Shown here: one piece after another, positions 8,297 through 17,340 of the stretch | Position numbering within the stretch: position 1 is the stretch's first letter | Layout of the letters: each line of letters begins with the position of its first letter | Assembly: GCF_020329505.1 (NCBI RefSeq) | Contig: NZ_JAGKJJ010000009.1 | Coordinates: 1 to 64,000 of the forward strand | Length of the DNA: 64,000 nucleotides | Direction of reading: 5' to 3' | Source of the DNA: Bradyrhizobium semiaridum | Lineage (GTDB): Bacteria > Pseudomonadota > Alphaproteobacteria > Rhizobiales > Xanthobacteraceae | Notes under the pieces: model-generated | What the model was told of the DNA's origin: nothing | The model's input: only the letters and a program-made list of their open reading frames with translations | The model's database searches: none | Made by a program: the position numbers and the translations under genes

Positions 8297-8360
8297 AAAA
8301 ATGTTGTGCATGTGGCAAAGCAGCAGCAAAAAATGTTGTGCATGTGGCAAAGCAGCAGCA
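8297..8360. repeat. Tandem duplication, two 32-base copies
   Basis: The unit begins AAAAATGTTGTGCATGTGGC and ends in CAGCAGC. It occurs twice head to tail with a 32-base period (8297-8328, 8329-8360), and the copies are essentially identical. The duplication sits between the small membrane protein gene and the 3' end of rpe. Confidence 0.85.
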
Positions 8361-8413
8361 AGGTGTGCGCCGCACTTGCAGGCACGGCGCGCACACTTGT
8401 CATCGCATGACGA

Positions 8414-9115
8414 TCAGATTGCCTCTCCGCGCGCCTGTGCCGCCGCGTTGCGGATCGCGGAGATGTTGGTCTTGTAGGCGTCCAGCGTTCCGCCCTTGAA
8501 TACCGCCGAGCCGGCGACGAAGGCGTTGGCCCCAGCCGCGGCGAGCTCGCCGGCGACGTCGGGCGCGACACCGCCATCGACTTCGATGTCGATCGGACGG
8601 CCGGCCGTCATCGCCCTGACGTCACTGACCTTGCCGATCGCCGAGCGGATGAAGGCCTGGCCGCCGAAGCCGGGATTGACCGACATGACGAGCACGAGAT
8701 CAATCAGATCGAGCACGTATTCGATCGCGCTCGCCGGCGTTGCCGGATTGATCGAGACGCCGGCCTTCTTGCCGAGGGCGCGGATCGCCTGCAACGAGCG
8801 GTGCAGATGCGGCCCGGCCTCGGCGTGCACCGTGATGTGGTCGCAGCCGGCCTTGGCGAAGGCCTCGAGATAGGGATCGCAGGGCGAGATCATCAGATGC
8901 GCGTCGAAGATCTTCCTGGTGTGCGGCCGCATCGCCTTGATGACGTCGGGGCCGTACGAGATGTTGGGAACAAAATGCCCGTCCATCACGTCGAGATGAA
9001 TCCAGTCGGCACCGGCCTGGTCGACGGCGCGGACCTCCTCGCCGAGCTTTGAGAAATCCGACGCCAGGATCGACGGAGCGATGACGAGGGGACGTGGGGT
9101 GAATGGCTGACTCAT
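8414..9115 (-). CDS. rpe: Ribulose-phosphate 3-epimerase
   Basis: This enzyme interconverts ribulose 5-phosphate and xylulose 5-phosphate in the pentose phosphate and Calvin pathways. The 233-residue TIM barrel shows the family blocks [11 protein letters not shown] and [14 protein letters not shown], and metal ligands at H40, D42, H73 and D180 (IEVDGGV). VNPGFGGQ, the phosphate-binding loop segment, is also intact. I chose the ATG at 9115 ([10 protein letters not shown]) because it gives the usual family length; the frame is open further upstream without family-like sequence. It stands alone, divergent from the EF-hand gene. Confidence 0.95.
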   Translation of the reverse strand: MSQPFTPRPLVIAPSILASDFSKLGEEVRAVDQAGADWIHLDVMDGHFVPNISYGPDVIKAMRPHTRKIFDAHLMISPCDPYLEAFAKAGCDHITVHAEAGPHLHRSLQAIRALGKKAGVSINPATPASAIEYVLDLIDLVLVMSVNPGFGGQAFIRSAIGKVSDVRAMTAGRPIDIEVDGGVAPDVAGELAAAGANAFVAGSAVFKGGTLDAYKTNISAIRNAAAQARGEAI

Positions 9116-9422
9116 AGCGCTGTTCCGAAAGTCTTGCGGGAGCGACGGGTGGTTCCGCCTAACATGCAGATGCGTGCCGGGCAATGCGGTGAGCAAGACG
9201 TCGCGGGCGGAAAAATCTGCCGCAGCGGCAGCTCTTGCCGGGTGCGCTGAACCGGCGATGCTGCAGGAAGGCCCGGTTTTATTGGGTTTCCTGCGTGGCA
9301 TGACGCTTGCTCGACCGTGTCCGGAAGGGTGGAAGGCCGGTCGTCGCGCCTGAGCAGATCATGCGCGCGGGAACCGGCGCGGGTTCGAGCCGCTGTGCGC
9401 GGCGTTGTCTGGAGTATTGCCA
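9116..9422. promoter_or_regulatory. Divergent intergenic region between rpe and the EF-hand gene
   Basis: About 307 bases with no supported gene. Promoters for rpe (leftward) and the EF-hand gene (rightward) must lie here. I found no clear operator or repeat. Confidence 0.35.
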
Positions 9423-10211
9423 ATGTTGTTTGCCCTCGGCGCCGCCTCGTCGGCGATCGATCTCCTGAGTTCGCTGATGTCGTCGAAGCCGTCATCGGCG
9501 GCGATGCAGAAGACCGGCGTTACCCAGGGGACCGGCCTGTTCGATCCGTCGGCGGCGACGTCGAGTTCGGCCAGCACCGGCATCAGCTCCAGCGTCGGGT
9601 CGGGCAGCGGCGGCGCGCAGATCTCGCCGGAGACGATGAGCGCGCTGCTCGCTGCGCAAAGCCAGTCGCAGACATCAGGCTCGACCGGCACGGCCCCGAC
9701 CAGCCGCTCGGACGCACTGAAGGATCTGTTCTCGCAGATCGACGCCGATGGTGATGGGAAGATCACCCAATCCGAATTCGAGAGCGCGCTCGGCGCCGGC
9801 GGCACCAATGTCGCGCAGGCCGACGACGTGTTCGGCAAGCTCGACGCCAATGGCGACGGCAGCGTCAGCCTCGACGAGATGTCGCAGGCGCTGGACGGCC
9901 ACAAGGGGGGCGGCCATCATCACCATCACATGACAAGCGGATCGGCAGATGGCTCCGGCAGCAGCCCCGGCTCCGATCCGCTGACGCAGGCGCTGGACGG
10001 CGCCACCTCGACCTCGGTGACCAACAGCGACGGCTCGACTACGTCCACGACGACCTATGCCGACGGCTCCAAGGTGTCGATGACGACGCCGGCGGCGTCT
10101 TCGGCCAACAGCAACGCGACCTCGTCGTACAATTTCATCGAGCAGCTGATCCAGCGCCAGTCGCAGGCGATCTCCGCGCAGGCCTCGGCGCAGCTGTCGG
10201 TCAGCGCGTAG
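9423..10211 (+). CDS. EF-hand calcium-binding protein with a histidine cluster
   Basis: This 262-residue protein is rich in Ser, Thr, Gly and Ala. It contains two canonical EF-hand loops with all acidic positions filled: DADGDGKITQSE at 107-118 and DANGDGSVSLDE at 141-152. Right after the second hand comes a glycine-histidine run (GGGHHHHH at 162-169) that could bind a transition metal. The C-terminal part is low complexity and ends in a glutamine-rich helix. No classical signal peptide is clear, although the first 20 residues are hydrophobic. Role in calcium buffering or signalling is an inference. I prefer the ATG at 9423; a TTG at 9405 is in frame. Confidence 0.85.
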   Translation: MLFALGAASSAIDLLSSLMSSKPSSAAMQKTGVTQGTGLFDPSAATSSSASTGISSSVGSGSGGAQISPETMSALLAAQSQSQTSGSTGTAPTSRSDALKDLFSQIDADGDGKITQSEFESALGAGGTNVAQADDVFGKLDANGDGSVSLDEMSQALDGHKGGGHHHHHMTSGSADGSGSSPGSDPLTQALDGATSTSVTNSDGSTTSTTTYADGSKVSMTTPAASSANSNATSSYNFIEQLIQRQSQAISAQASAQLSVSA

Positions 10212-10240
10212 CGGAAGCAATTTGCATTGAGGCGAGCAGG

Positions 10241-10432
10241 CGGCCTTGCTTCGCCTCGCCCCGCTTGCGGGGAGAGGCCGGAACGCATCGCCAGATGCGC
10301 TCCGGGTGAGGGGGAGTCTCCGCGAGTTCGGTTATCACCGTTGAGGCGGTGCTGGCCCCTCGCTCCAACCCTCTAAGAGCGAGCTTCGCTCGTCTCGACC
10401 CCGCAAGAGCGGGGCGAGGGGGCGCACCTCCG
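10241..10432. repeat. Palindromic repeat pair (family C)
   Basis: Two GC-rich hairpins based on CCCCGC and GCGGGG (around 10255-10275 and 10397-10425) flank a spacer with a CGCATCGCCAGATGCG-like hairpin. The same type recurs at 53259, 53501, 57305 and 61098. It fills the gap between the EF-hand gene and the convergent peptidase gene. Confidence 0.7.
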
Positions 10433-10465
10433 TCGCCCGTTAGCTCGATCCGAATTCACGATCGT

Positions 10466-11461
10466 CTACCCGAACTTGTCCTGCCAGCTCGGCAGCGCGC
10501 CGGGGAAGGGCAATGCCGTCGCTGCATACACCCCGCGCGCAATCGCGCGCGCCACCGTGTTGGCGGCGAGCGCGCCGAGTTTGGTCAGGCCGAACAGCGG
10601 CTCGACCGGTTTGGCGCCGGTCGCCGCAGCGAACACCACATCGCCGTCGAGCGGGGCGTGCACCGGATAGATCGCACGCGCCATGCCGGTCTGCGCGATC
10701 ATTGCAAGACGCTTGGCCTGCGGTTTCGTCAGCTGCGCATCGGTGACGACTACGACCAGCGTGGTGTTCTCCGCCGCGGTCGCCTCCGCGCCGCCCTTCA
10801 GCCGCATCGCCAGCATGTCCGGTGTGAACGATGGCGGCAGGCCGCGCCCGCCGAATTCGGCGCCCACCTCGAACGGCGCGGCCCAGAACCACGGACCCCT
10901 GCCGACCGTAACGGCGCCGACCGCGTTGACCACCGCCAGCGCCGCGACTGTCACGCCATCGTCTGTCCTTGCCGACGCGGAGCCGAGGCCGCCTTTCAGG
11001 TTGGCCGTGGTCGCGCCCATGCCGGCGCCGACGCTGCCGAGGCGGAAATCGCCCGCGGCGGCGTCCGCCGCCGCGTAGCCGAGGTCGCGATAGGGCGGAA
11101 AGCGGCCCCACGCCTTGTTGCCGCCGTTGAGCAGGTCGAAGCAGATCGCGCCGGGCACGATCGGCACCACCGCGTCGCGGATGCGAAAGCCGCGGCCGCG
11201 CTCGGCAAGCCAGGCCTGCACGCCGCCAGCGGCGTCGAGCCCGAGCGCGGAGCCGCCGGACAGCGTGATCGCGTCGATCGCCTCGACCACATTGTGCGGC
11301 GTCAGCAGCGAATCCTCGCGGATGCCCGGACCGCCGCCGCGGACGTCGATCGACGCCACCGCCGGCTTGTCGAACAGGATCGCGGTGACGCCCGAGGCGA
11401 TCGCGGCGTCGTCGGCATGGCCGACGCTGACGCCGGCAATGTCGGTGAGGAGGTTTTTCAA
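10466..11461 (-). CDS. P1-family peptidase (DmpA-like aminopeptidase/esterase)
   Basis: The roughly 331-residue product matches the P1 family of self-processing N-terminal nucleophile hydrolases: an opening LTDIAGVSVGHADD, the GLDAAGGVQAWL region, and ENTTLVVVVTDAQLTKPQAK. In that last block the Thr is the likely nucleophile freed by autocleavage. Family members act on D- or beta-peptides or N-terminal residues; the substrate is not predictable. I chose the TTG at 11461 because the only upstream ATG (11515) would sit almost in the terminator of the preceding livJ-like gene. The start remains uncertain. Confidence 0.85.
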   Translation of the reverse strand: MKNLLTDIAGVSVGHADDAAIASGVTAILFDKPAVASIDVRGGGPGIREDSLLTPHNVVEAIDAITLSGGSALGLDAAGGVQAWLAERGRGFRIRDAVVPIVPGAICFDLLNGGNKAWGRFPPYRDLGYAAADAAAGDFRLGSVGAGMGATTANLKGGLGSASARTDDGVTVAALAVVNAVGAVTVGRGPWFWAAPFEVGAEFGGRGLPPSFTPDMLAMRLKGGAEATAAENTTLVVVVTDAQLTKPQAKRLAMIAQTGMARAIYPVHAPLDGDVVFAAATGAKPVEPLFGLTKLGALAANTVARAIARGVYAATALPFPGALPSWQDKFG

Positions 11462-11517
11462 GAGGCGCTCCGCGCGCTGTATCCAATCACTTCGATATAG
11501 CAGCCGCGATGGCAAAG

Positions 11518-11546
11518 AAAAACGCCCCGGCTGACCGGGGCGTTTG
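11518..11546 (-). terminator. Terminator after the branched-chain amino acid binding protein gene
   Basis: An 8-base GC stem (11523-11530 with 11535-11542) closes a four-base loop and is followed on the minus strand by a run of five T residues. It lies about 33 bases past the stop codon of the leftward binding-protein gene. Confidence 0.8.
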
Positions 11547-11579
11547 CGTGTGTTCTGGCTGAGGTGAGAGCGAGAGGTC

Positions 11580-12698
11580 TCAAGACCCCTTCGGGTTGAT
11601 CTCGGTGTAGTTGCCCTTGGCGTCCCACTTGTAGACGACGTAGTCGATCACCTTGATGTCGCCCTTGGCGTCGAAGGCGAGCTTGCCGAGCACGGTGTCC
11701 CACTCGCCGCCCTTGATGGTGGCCATCACCTTCTTGGCGTCGGTGGAGCCAGTTTTTGCGACGGCCTGGGTCCACACCTGCATGGCGGCGTAGGTGTAGA
11801 GCGTGTAGCCCTCGGGATCGATGTTCTTGGCTTTGAACTTCTCGACGATCGCCTTGGCGGTCGGCTTGTTGCGCGGGTCGGGGCCGAAGGTGAACAGTGT
11901 GCCTTCGGCGGCCGGACCGGTGATCGAGGCGAACTCCTTGTCGTTCATGGCATCGCCCGCCATCAGCACGGTCTGCAGGCCCTGGTCGCGCATCTGGCGC
12001 AGGATCAGGCCGGCTTCCTGATGGTAGCCGCCAACATAGACGAGATCGATGTTGTCGCGCTTCAGGCGCGAGACGATCGAATTGAAGTCCTTGTCACCCT
12101 TGTTGTACGACTCGAACATCTTCTCCTGGAAGCCGGCCTTGTTCAGCGCCTTCTTGGTCTCGTCGGCGAGGCCCTTGCCGTAGGTGGTCTTGTCGTTGAG
12201 GATCGCGACGTTCTTGCCCTTGTAGTTCTTCATGATGAACTCGGCGGCGACGATGCCCTGCTGGTCGTCGCGGCCGCAGACGCGCGCCACGTTCCAGAGC
12301 TTGCGCTCGGTGAACAGCGGGTTGGTCGAGGCCGGCGTGATCTGCAGCACGTTGCCGTCGGCGTAGGCTTCCGACGCGGGGATCGAGGACGACGAGCAGA
12401 AGTGGCCGGCCACGAACGGGATCTTCGAGGCGGAGATCTTCTCGGCGATCGAGCGCGCCTGCTTCGGATCGCAAGCATCGTCATCGGTCTCGAGCGCGAG
12501 CTTCTTGCCGAGCACGCCGCCGGCGGCATTAATGTCGGCGACCGCCTGCTCGGCGCCGTTCTTCATCTGCCGGCCGAACGCGGATTCGGAGCCCGTCATC
12601 GGGCCTGCCACTGCGATGGTGATGTCTTGCGCGAACGCGCTCGCCGACAATGCGAACGAAGCGCCCAATGCCAGGCCGATGAGCTTCAATGATTTCAT
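11580..12698 (-). CDS. livJ: Branched-chain amino acid ABC transporter, periplasmic binding protein (LivJ/LivK-like)
   Basis: The 372-residue protein starts with a clear signal peptide (MKSLKLIGLALGASFALS, cleavage near AFAQ). It then shows the type I periplasmic binding fold blocks: ITIAVAGPMTGSESAFGRQM, the GHFCSSSSIPASEAY loop, and YNKGDKDFNSIVSRLK. It should deliver Leu/Ile/Val or related compounds to the LivHMGF channel encoded upstream on the same strand. The gap to livF is about 150 bases, so it may be expressed from the shared operon plus its own promoter, as often happens for binding proteins needed in excess. A terminator follows. Confidence 0.92.
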   Translation of the reverse strand: MKSLKLIGLALGASFALSASAFAQDITIAVAGPMTGSESAFGRQMKNGAEQAVADINAAGGVLGKKLALETDDDACDPKQARSIAEKISASKIPFVAGHFCSSSSIPASEAYADGNVLQITPASTNPLFTERKLWNVARVCGRDDQQGIVAAEFIMKNYKGKNVAILNDKTTYGKGLADETKKALNKAGFQEKMFESYNKGDKDFNSIVSRLKRDNIDLVYVGGYHQEAGLILRQMRDQGLQTVLMAGDAMNDKEFASITGPAAEGTLFTFGPDPRNKPTAKAIVEKFKAKNIDPEGYTLYTYAAMQVWTQAVAKTGSTDAKKVMATIKGGEWDTVLGKLAFDAKGDIKVIDYVVYKWDAKGNYTEINPKGS

Positions 12699-12850
12699 GA
12701 GACGTCCCTCGTGGTCGTTGCCTCTTGCCGGAGGTCCGGGCGCCCCGGACCTTCTAACCACGGGTATTGTCGGCCGATTTTTCGGCGAAGTCACCGGCAA
12801 TTTTCAGGCAAAACCGCGCTGCGCCTGCAGCATGTTGTTGCAGGGGCGCT

Positions 12851-13597
12851 TTAGCCGCGGCGGCCGCCTTCCAGATAGGCGGCGCGGATTTCGGGGCGCT
12901 GCAGCAATTCGGCGCCGGTTCCGGCCAGCGTGATCAGGCCGTTGACCATGACATAGCCGCGGTGGGCGAGCTTCAGCGCATGGTTGGCATTCTGCTCGAC
13001 GATCAGCACGGTGAGGCCGTCCTGCCGGTTCAGCGTGCGGATGGCGTCAAAGATCTGCCGCGCGATCAGCGGCGCCAGGCCGAGCGAGGGCTCGTCGAGC
13101 ATCAACAGGCGCGGCCGGCTCATCAGGGCGCGGCCGATCGCCAGCATCTGCTGCTCGCCGCCGGACAGCGTGCCGCCGCGCTGCGCGATGCGTTCCTTCA
13201 GGCGCGGGAACAGGGCGTAGACCCGCTCCAGTCCCGCGGCGCGCTCGGCCTCGCTGCAGTCGGTCGCATCAGCGCCCATCTGCAGGTTCTCCGCCACGCT
13301 CATGCGCGGGAAGATCCGCCGTCCCTCGGGCGACTGCGCGATCCGCAGCCGTGCGATCTCATGCGTCGGCACGCCGGTGATATCGTGGCCGTCGAACTCG
13401 ATCCGGCCGGCGCGGGCGCGCGGCTTGCCGAAGATCGTCATCATCAGCGTCGACTTGCCGGCGCCGTTGGCTCCGATCAGCGCCACGATCTCGCCGGCGT
13501 TGATCTCGATGTCGATGCCTTTGAGCGCCTCGATCTTGCCGTAGGCCGCGCGTAGCCCGCGCACCGCGAGCAGGGGAGTGGTGGAGGCCGCGGTCAC
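12851..13597 (-). CDS. livF: Branched-chain amino acid ABC transporter ATPase LivF
   Basis: A 248-residue ABC ATPase with Walker A GANGAGKST, signature LSGGEQQML and Walker B LLMLDEPSLGLAP. The QNANHALKLAHRGYVM region is typical of LivF. It starts at a GTG that overlaps the livG stop by four bases. It energises the LivHM channel together with LivG. Confidence 0.95.
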   Translation of the reverse strand: MTAASTTPLLAVRGLRAAYGKIEALKGIDIEINAGEIVALIGANGAGKSTLMMTIFGKPRARAGRIEFDGHDITGVPTHEIARLRIAQSPEGRRIFPRMSVAENLQMGADATDCSEAERAAGLERVYALFPRLKERIAQRGGTLSGGEQQMLAIGRALMSRPRLLMLDEPSLGLAPLIARQIFDAIRTLNRQDGLTVLIVEQNANHALKLAHRGYVMVNGLITLAGTGAELLQRPEIRAAYLEGGRRG

Positions 13598-14424
13598 GTG
13601 CCGCTCTCCATCACGGCGATCGCTTCTTCCTCGTCGGCGCCGAGATAGGCGGCGATCACCTTGGGGTCGTCGCGAACGGCCTGCGGCGCGCCTTCGGCGA
13701 TCTTGACGCCGTAGTCCATCACCACGACGTGGTCGGAGATTTCCATCACCACCGACATGTCGTGCTCGATCAGGAGGATCGAGGTGCCGAGATCGCGGAT
13801 CGACAGCAACAGCTCATTGAGCCCGCCGCTCTCGCGCGCGTTCAGCCCGGCGGCCGGCTCGTCGAGGCAGAGCAGCGCCGGCTCGGTGCACATCGCACGC
13901 GCGATCTCGAGCCGCCGCTGGTCGCCATAGGGCAGATTGCCGGCGGCATCGTCGGCGCGCAGCAGCAGGCCGACGCGGTCGAGCCAGGTCCGCGCCAGAT
14001 CGATCGCGCGCTCTTCGGCCTGGCGCCAGGCCGGCGCGCCGATCAGGCCGAGGAAGGTCAGGCCCGAGGCGCGCATCAGCGCATTGTGCTGGGCGACCAT
14101 CAGGTTCTCCAGCGCCGTCATGCCAGGAAATAGCCGGATGTTCTGGAAGGTGCGCGCGACCTTCGCCAGCTTGGAGATGCGGAAATCGCCGAGCCGTTCG
14201 AGCTGGAAGGCGCGGCCATCATCGTGGACGAGGCGCAGCGCGCCGCCGCTCGGCCGATAGAAACCGGTGATGCAGTTGAAGACGGTGGTCTTGCCGGCGC
14301 CGTTCGGGCCGATCAGCGCCGTGATCTTGCGCCGCTCGGCGGTGAAGGACAGGCTGTTGACCGCGACGATGCCGCCGAAGCGCATCATCAGGCGGTCGAC
14401 GGACAGGATGTGGTCGTCGCTCAT
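13594..14424 (-). CDS. livG: Branched-chain amino acid ABC transporter ATPase LivG
   Basis: A 276-residue ABC ATPase with Walker A GPNGAGKTT, the LivG-type FNCITGFYRPSGG segment, a signature replaced by the family form LPYGDQRRLEIARA, and Walker B LLCLDEPAAGLN. The degenerate signature is normal for LivG. The start overlaps the livM stop by four bases, so the operon is tightly coupled. Confidence 0.95.
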   Translation of the reverse strand: MSDDHILSVDRLMMRFGGIVAVNSLSFTAERRKITALIGPNGAGKTTVFNCITGFYRPSGGALRLVHDDGRAFQLERLGDFRISKLAKVARTFQNIRLFPGMTALENLMVAQHNALMRASGLTFLGLIGAPAWRQAEERAIDLARTWLDRVGLLLRADDAAGNLPYGDQRRLEIARAMCTEPALLCLDEPAAGLNARESGGLNELLLSIRDLGTSILLIEHDMSVVMEISDHVVVMDYGVKIAEGAPQAVRDDPKVIAAYLGADEEEAIAVMESGT

Positions 14425-15746
14425 CCGTGGCCCTCCTTGACGAGGTCGGATGAGATCGCCTGGTTGCGCTCCAGGAACACGGTCGGCGCGCGATGGCCGA
14501 TCAGGCCGCGCGGCCGCCAGATCATCAGCAGCACCATGGCCATGCCGAACACCAGCATGCGGTATTGATCGAGGCCGCGGAACAATTCGAAGCCGCCGAT
14601 CATGGTCAGCGCCGCCAGCGCGACGCCGAGCTGCGAGCCCATGCCGCCGAGCACGACGATCGCCAGCACCAGGGCCGATTCCTGGAAGGTGAAGGATTCC
14701 GGGCTGATGAAGCCCTGCCGTGTCGCGAAGAACGCGCCGGCGAAGCCGCCGAACATCGCGCCGGTGGCGAACGCCGTCAGCTTGGTCGTGGTGACGTTGA
14801 TGCCGAGCGCGCGGCAGGCCACCTCGTCCTCGCGCAGCGCCTCCCAGGCGCGGCCGATCGGCAGCCGCCGCAGCCGGATCGTCACCCAGTTGGTGATCAG
14901 CGCCAGCGCCAGGATCAGGTAGAACAGGAAGATGATGCGGTGAGTCGGCGAGAAGTCGATGCCGAGTTTCGCCGCAAGCCCGTCATCGCTGTTGTCGAGG
15001 GGGATGCCGAACAAGGTCGGGCGCGGGATGCCGGACACCCCGTTGGGGCCGCCAGTCAGGCTCTGCCAGTTGATGATGACGAGGCGGATGATCTCGCCGA
15101 AGGCGAGCGTCACGATCGCCAGATAGTCGCCGCGCAGCCGCAGCACCGGGAAGCCGAGCAGCACGCCCCAGAACGCCGCTAGGATGCCCGCGAGCGGCAG
15201 GCAGACCCAGAACGACAGTCCGAAATTGGTGGCGAGGAGCGCGTAGGAATAGGCGCCGACCGCGTAGAAGGCGACATAGCCGAGATCGAGCAGGCCGGCG
15301 AGGCCGACCACGACGTTCAGGCCCCAGCCCAGCATCACATAGGTCAGGACCAGGATCGACAGGTCGAGAATGTAGCGCTGATTGTAGAAGATCACGGGAA
15401 TCAGGAACGCGAACACCAGCAGCGCCGGCGCCAGCCAGCGCCCCGCAAACGCCATCGCGGTCTGCACGGGCTTCGGCACGAACCGGTCGCTGTCGACCGG
15501 TCCCCACCATTGCCGCAGCAATTCGACGATGATGCTGCCGCCAAACACGGTGGCGACCAGCACGGCGAGGTCGCCGAACCGTGTCCAGTAGATCAGGCCG
15601 CCCTGCGGGCCGGCCTCGGTGCGCACGCCGATCATCAGCGAGAACAGCACCAGCGCGACGCCGGCGCTGATCAGGGCTTTCTTGAAGATGAAGGCGGCGC
15701 CCGACGTTGGTGGAGCGGGCGAGGGGCGGGCGGATGTTGCGCTCAC
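14421..15746 (-). CDS. livM: Branched-chain amino acid ABC transporter permease LivM
   Basis: A 441-residue polytopic membrane protein. The core has the LivM blocks NVVVGLAGLLDLGYVAFYAV and FPVLRLRGDYLAIVTLAFGE, and the EAA-like cytoplasmic loop GRAWEALREDEVACRALGIN that docks the ATPases. It carries the longer N-terminal region with extra membrane helices seen in many LivM proteins. I place the start at the GTG at 15746, 11 bases after the livH stop. Reading further upstream in this frame only gives the shadow of livH. Confidence 0.92.
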   Translation of the reverse strand: MSATSARPSPAPPTSGAAFIFKKALISAGVALVLFSLMIGVRTEAGPQGGLIYWTRFGDLAVLVATVFGGSIIVELLRQWWGPVDSDRFVPKPVQTAMAFAGRWLAPALLVFAFLIPVIFYNQRYILDLSILVLTYVMLGWGLNVVVGLAGLLDLGYVAFYAVGAYSYALLATNFGLSFWVCLPLAGILAAFWGVLLGFPVLRLRGDYLAIVTLAFGEIIRLVIINWQSLTGGPNGVSGIPRPTLFGIPLDNSDDGLAAKLGIDFSPTHRIIFLFYLILALALITNWVTIRLRRLPIGRAWEALREDEVACRALGINVTTTKLTAFATGAMFGGFAGAFFATRQGFISPESFTFQESALVLAIVVLGGMGSQLGVALAALTMIGGFELFRGLDQYRMLVFGMAMVLLMIWRPRGLIGHRAPTVFLERNQAISSDLVKEGHG

Positions 15747-15757
15747 GAGGGCGTCCG

Positions 15758-16675
15758 TCAGACTTTTTCGACTTCGGGACGGCCGAGCAGGCCGGTCGGC
15801 ATGAAGATCAGCACCACGATCAGGATCGAGAACGCGGCGACGTCCTTGTACTCGACCGAGAAATAGGCCGACCAGAACGTCTCGATCAGGCCGATCGCAA
15901 GCCCGCCGAGCATCGCGCCGGGCAGCGAGCCGATGCCGCCGAGCACGGCGGCGGTGAACGCCTTGATGCCGGCGACGAAGCCCATGAAGAAGTCGACCAG
16001 GCCGTAATACAAAAGGTACATCATGCCGGCAACGGCCGCGAGCGCGGCGCCGATCACGAAGGTCATCGAGATGGTGCGGTCGACGTCGACGCCGAGCAGC
16101 GCGGCCATGGTCTGGTCCTGCTCGCAGGCGCGCATGTCGCGGCCGAGCCTTGTGCGCGACACGATCCAGGTGAACACGGCGAGCAGCACGATGGTGGTGA
16201 GCACGACCACGATCTGGATGTTGGAGAGCTGTACGGCGAAGCCCGCCGCCCCCTCGTGCAGGGTGTAGCCGCCGGTGATGATCGGCGGCACCGGCTTCAC
16301 CCGCGCGCCCTGCGACACCTGGGAGAAGTTGGTCAGCACGAACGACATGCCGATCGCCGACAGCATCGGCGCGAGGCGGAACGAATGCCGCAGCGGACGA
16401 TAGGCGATCCGCTCGATGGTCCAGCCATAGAGTGCGGTGATCGCCATCGAGACCAAGAGCACGATCAGCAGGATCACCGGAACGGCGGTGAGGCCGAACG
16501 ACACCAGCACCAGGAACGAGATCAGCGCGATGAAGCCGCCGATCATGAAAATGTCGCCATGGGCGAAGTTGATCATGCCGACGATGCCGTAGACCATCGT
16601 GTAGCCGATCGCGATCAGGCCGTAGATCGAACCGAGCACGAGGCCGTTGATCAGTTGCTGGGCGAAATAATCCAT
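15758..16675 (-). CDS. livH: Branched-chain amino acid ABC transporter permease LivH
   Basis: The 305-residue permease begins MDYFAQQLINGLVLGSIYGL, a typical LivH start, followed by the GMINFAHGDIFMIGGF block and the cytoplasmic coupling loop GRDMRACEQDQTMAALLGVD. It is the first gene of the leftward liv operon (livH, livM, livG, livF, then the binding protein). Together these genes specify a complete high-affinity uptake system for branched-chain amino acids or similar compounds. Confidence 0.95.
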   Translation of the reverse strand: MDYFAQQLINGLVLGSIYGLIAIGYTMVYGIVGMINFAHGDIFMIGGFIALISFLVLVSFGLTAVPVILLIVLLVSMAITALYGWTIERIAYRPLRHSFRLAPMLSAIGMSFVLTNFSQVSQGARVKPVPPIITGGYTLHEGAAGFAVQLSNIQIVVVLTTIVLLAVFTWIVSRTRLGRDMRACEQDQTMAALLGVDVDRTISMTFVIGAALAAVAGMMYLLYYGLVDFFMGFVAGIKAFTAAVLGGIGSLPGAMLGGLAIGLIETFWSAYFSVEYKDVAAFSILIVVLIFMPTGLLGRPEVEKV

Positions 16676-16952
16676 GCGCTGCCGTCGTTCGAGGGTGACG
16701 CGGCGAGGGCCCCCGGCAGCCGTTTTCCCCGCGTCGTTTCATTTTCTAACAGCGGAACCCCGGCGGCGGCAACAGCGCGGGCCGCGGTGGAAAGGGCTTG
16801 TACATAACTAGTTTGGCGGGTGCGGTTCCGATGTCACAGGGCGGACATCAGCCCGCCTTGCAATGATCACGCCGGAACCCTTGTTCCCCGGGGCACTCTG
16901 CTGCTGTTGCGTGCGTTATCTTGAGACTTCCATCAAGCAAGGGAGATTTCGA

Positions 16953-17117
16953 GTGAGCAGGCAAAATCAGAGCCCGGGGCAGCAGGGCCAGAACCCGTCT
17001 CAGAAGCCCGGTCAGCAGCAGCAGGGCGGCAGCCCGAAGCCCGGCCAGCAGCAGGGCGGGCAGAAGCCCGGCCAGATGGAGCCGGGCCAGAATCGGGACG
17101 CCGATCTGGATCGATAG
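16953..17117 (+). CDS. Small disordered PGQQ-repeat protein
   Basis: The 54-residue frame starts at GTG 16953 with a well-placed GGGAG ribosome site and is followed by a strong terminator, so it looks like a real free-standing gene. The sequence is low complexity: four or more repeats of K/SPGQQ with Gln, Gly and Pro, then a charged end (NRDADLDR). It should be intrinsically disordered. I recognise no family and can assign no function. Confidence 0.55.
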   Translation: MSRQNQSPGQQGQNPSQKPGQQQQGGSPKPGQQQGGQKPGQMEPGQNRDADLDR

Positions 17118-17140
17118 TTCAAGGAGTGAGCACGAGTAGC

Positions 17141-17179
17141 AAGGAAAGGTCTCGCCGCATGGCGGGGCCTTTCCTTTTT
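17141..17179 (+). terminator. Strong rho-independent terminator
   Basis: A long stem (AAGGAAAGG and the following pyrimidine-rich arm at 17141-17156, pairing with 17161-17176) closes a GCAT loop and ends in five T residues. It lies 24 bases after the small PGQQ gene. Confidence 0.85.
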
Positions 17180-17340
17180 GCTGTTTGCCTCGTTTTGGCA
17201 CGGTGCCCGAGCAATCCCCAGAAATCCCCGGCCCGATTAAGGTAAACAAAGGGTTTAAATTGCCGCGCCCAGTTGAACGGCGTTAGCTCGCGCCTCAAAC
17301 CGCTGCCCGCAAAACGGGCCGCGCAAGCACGGGAAGCGAC

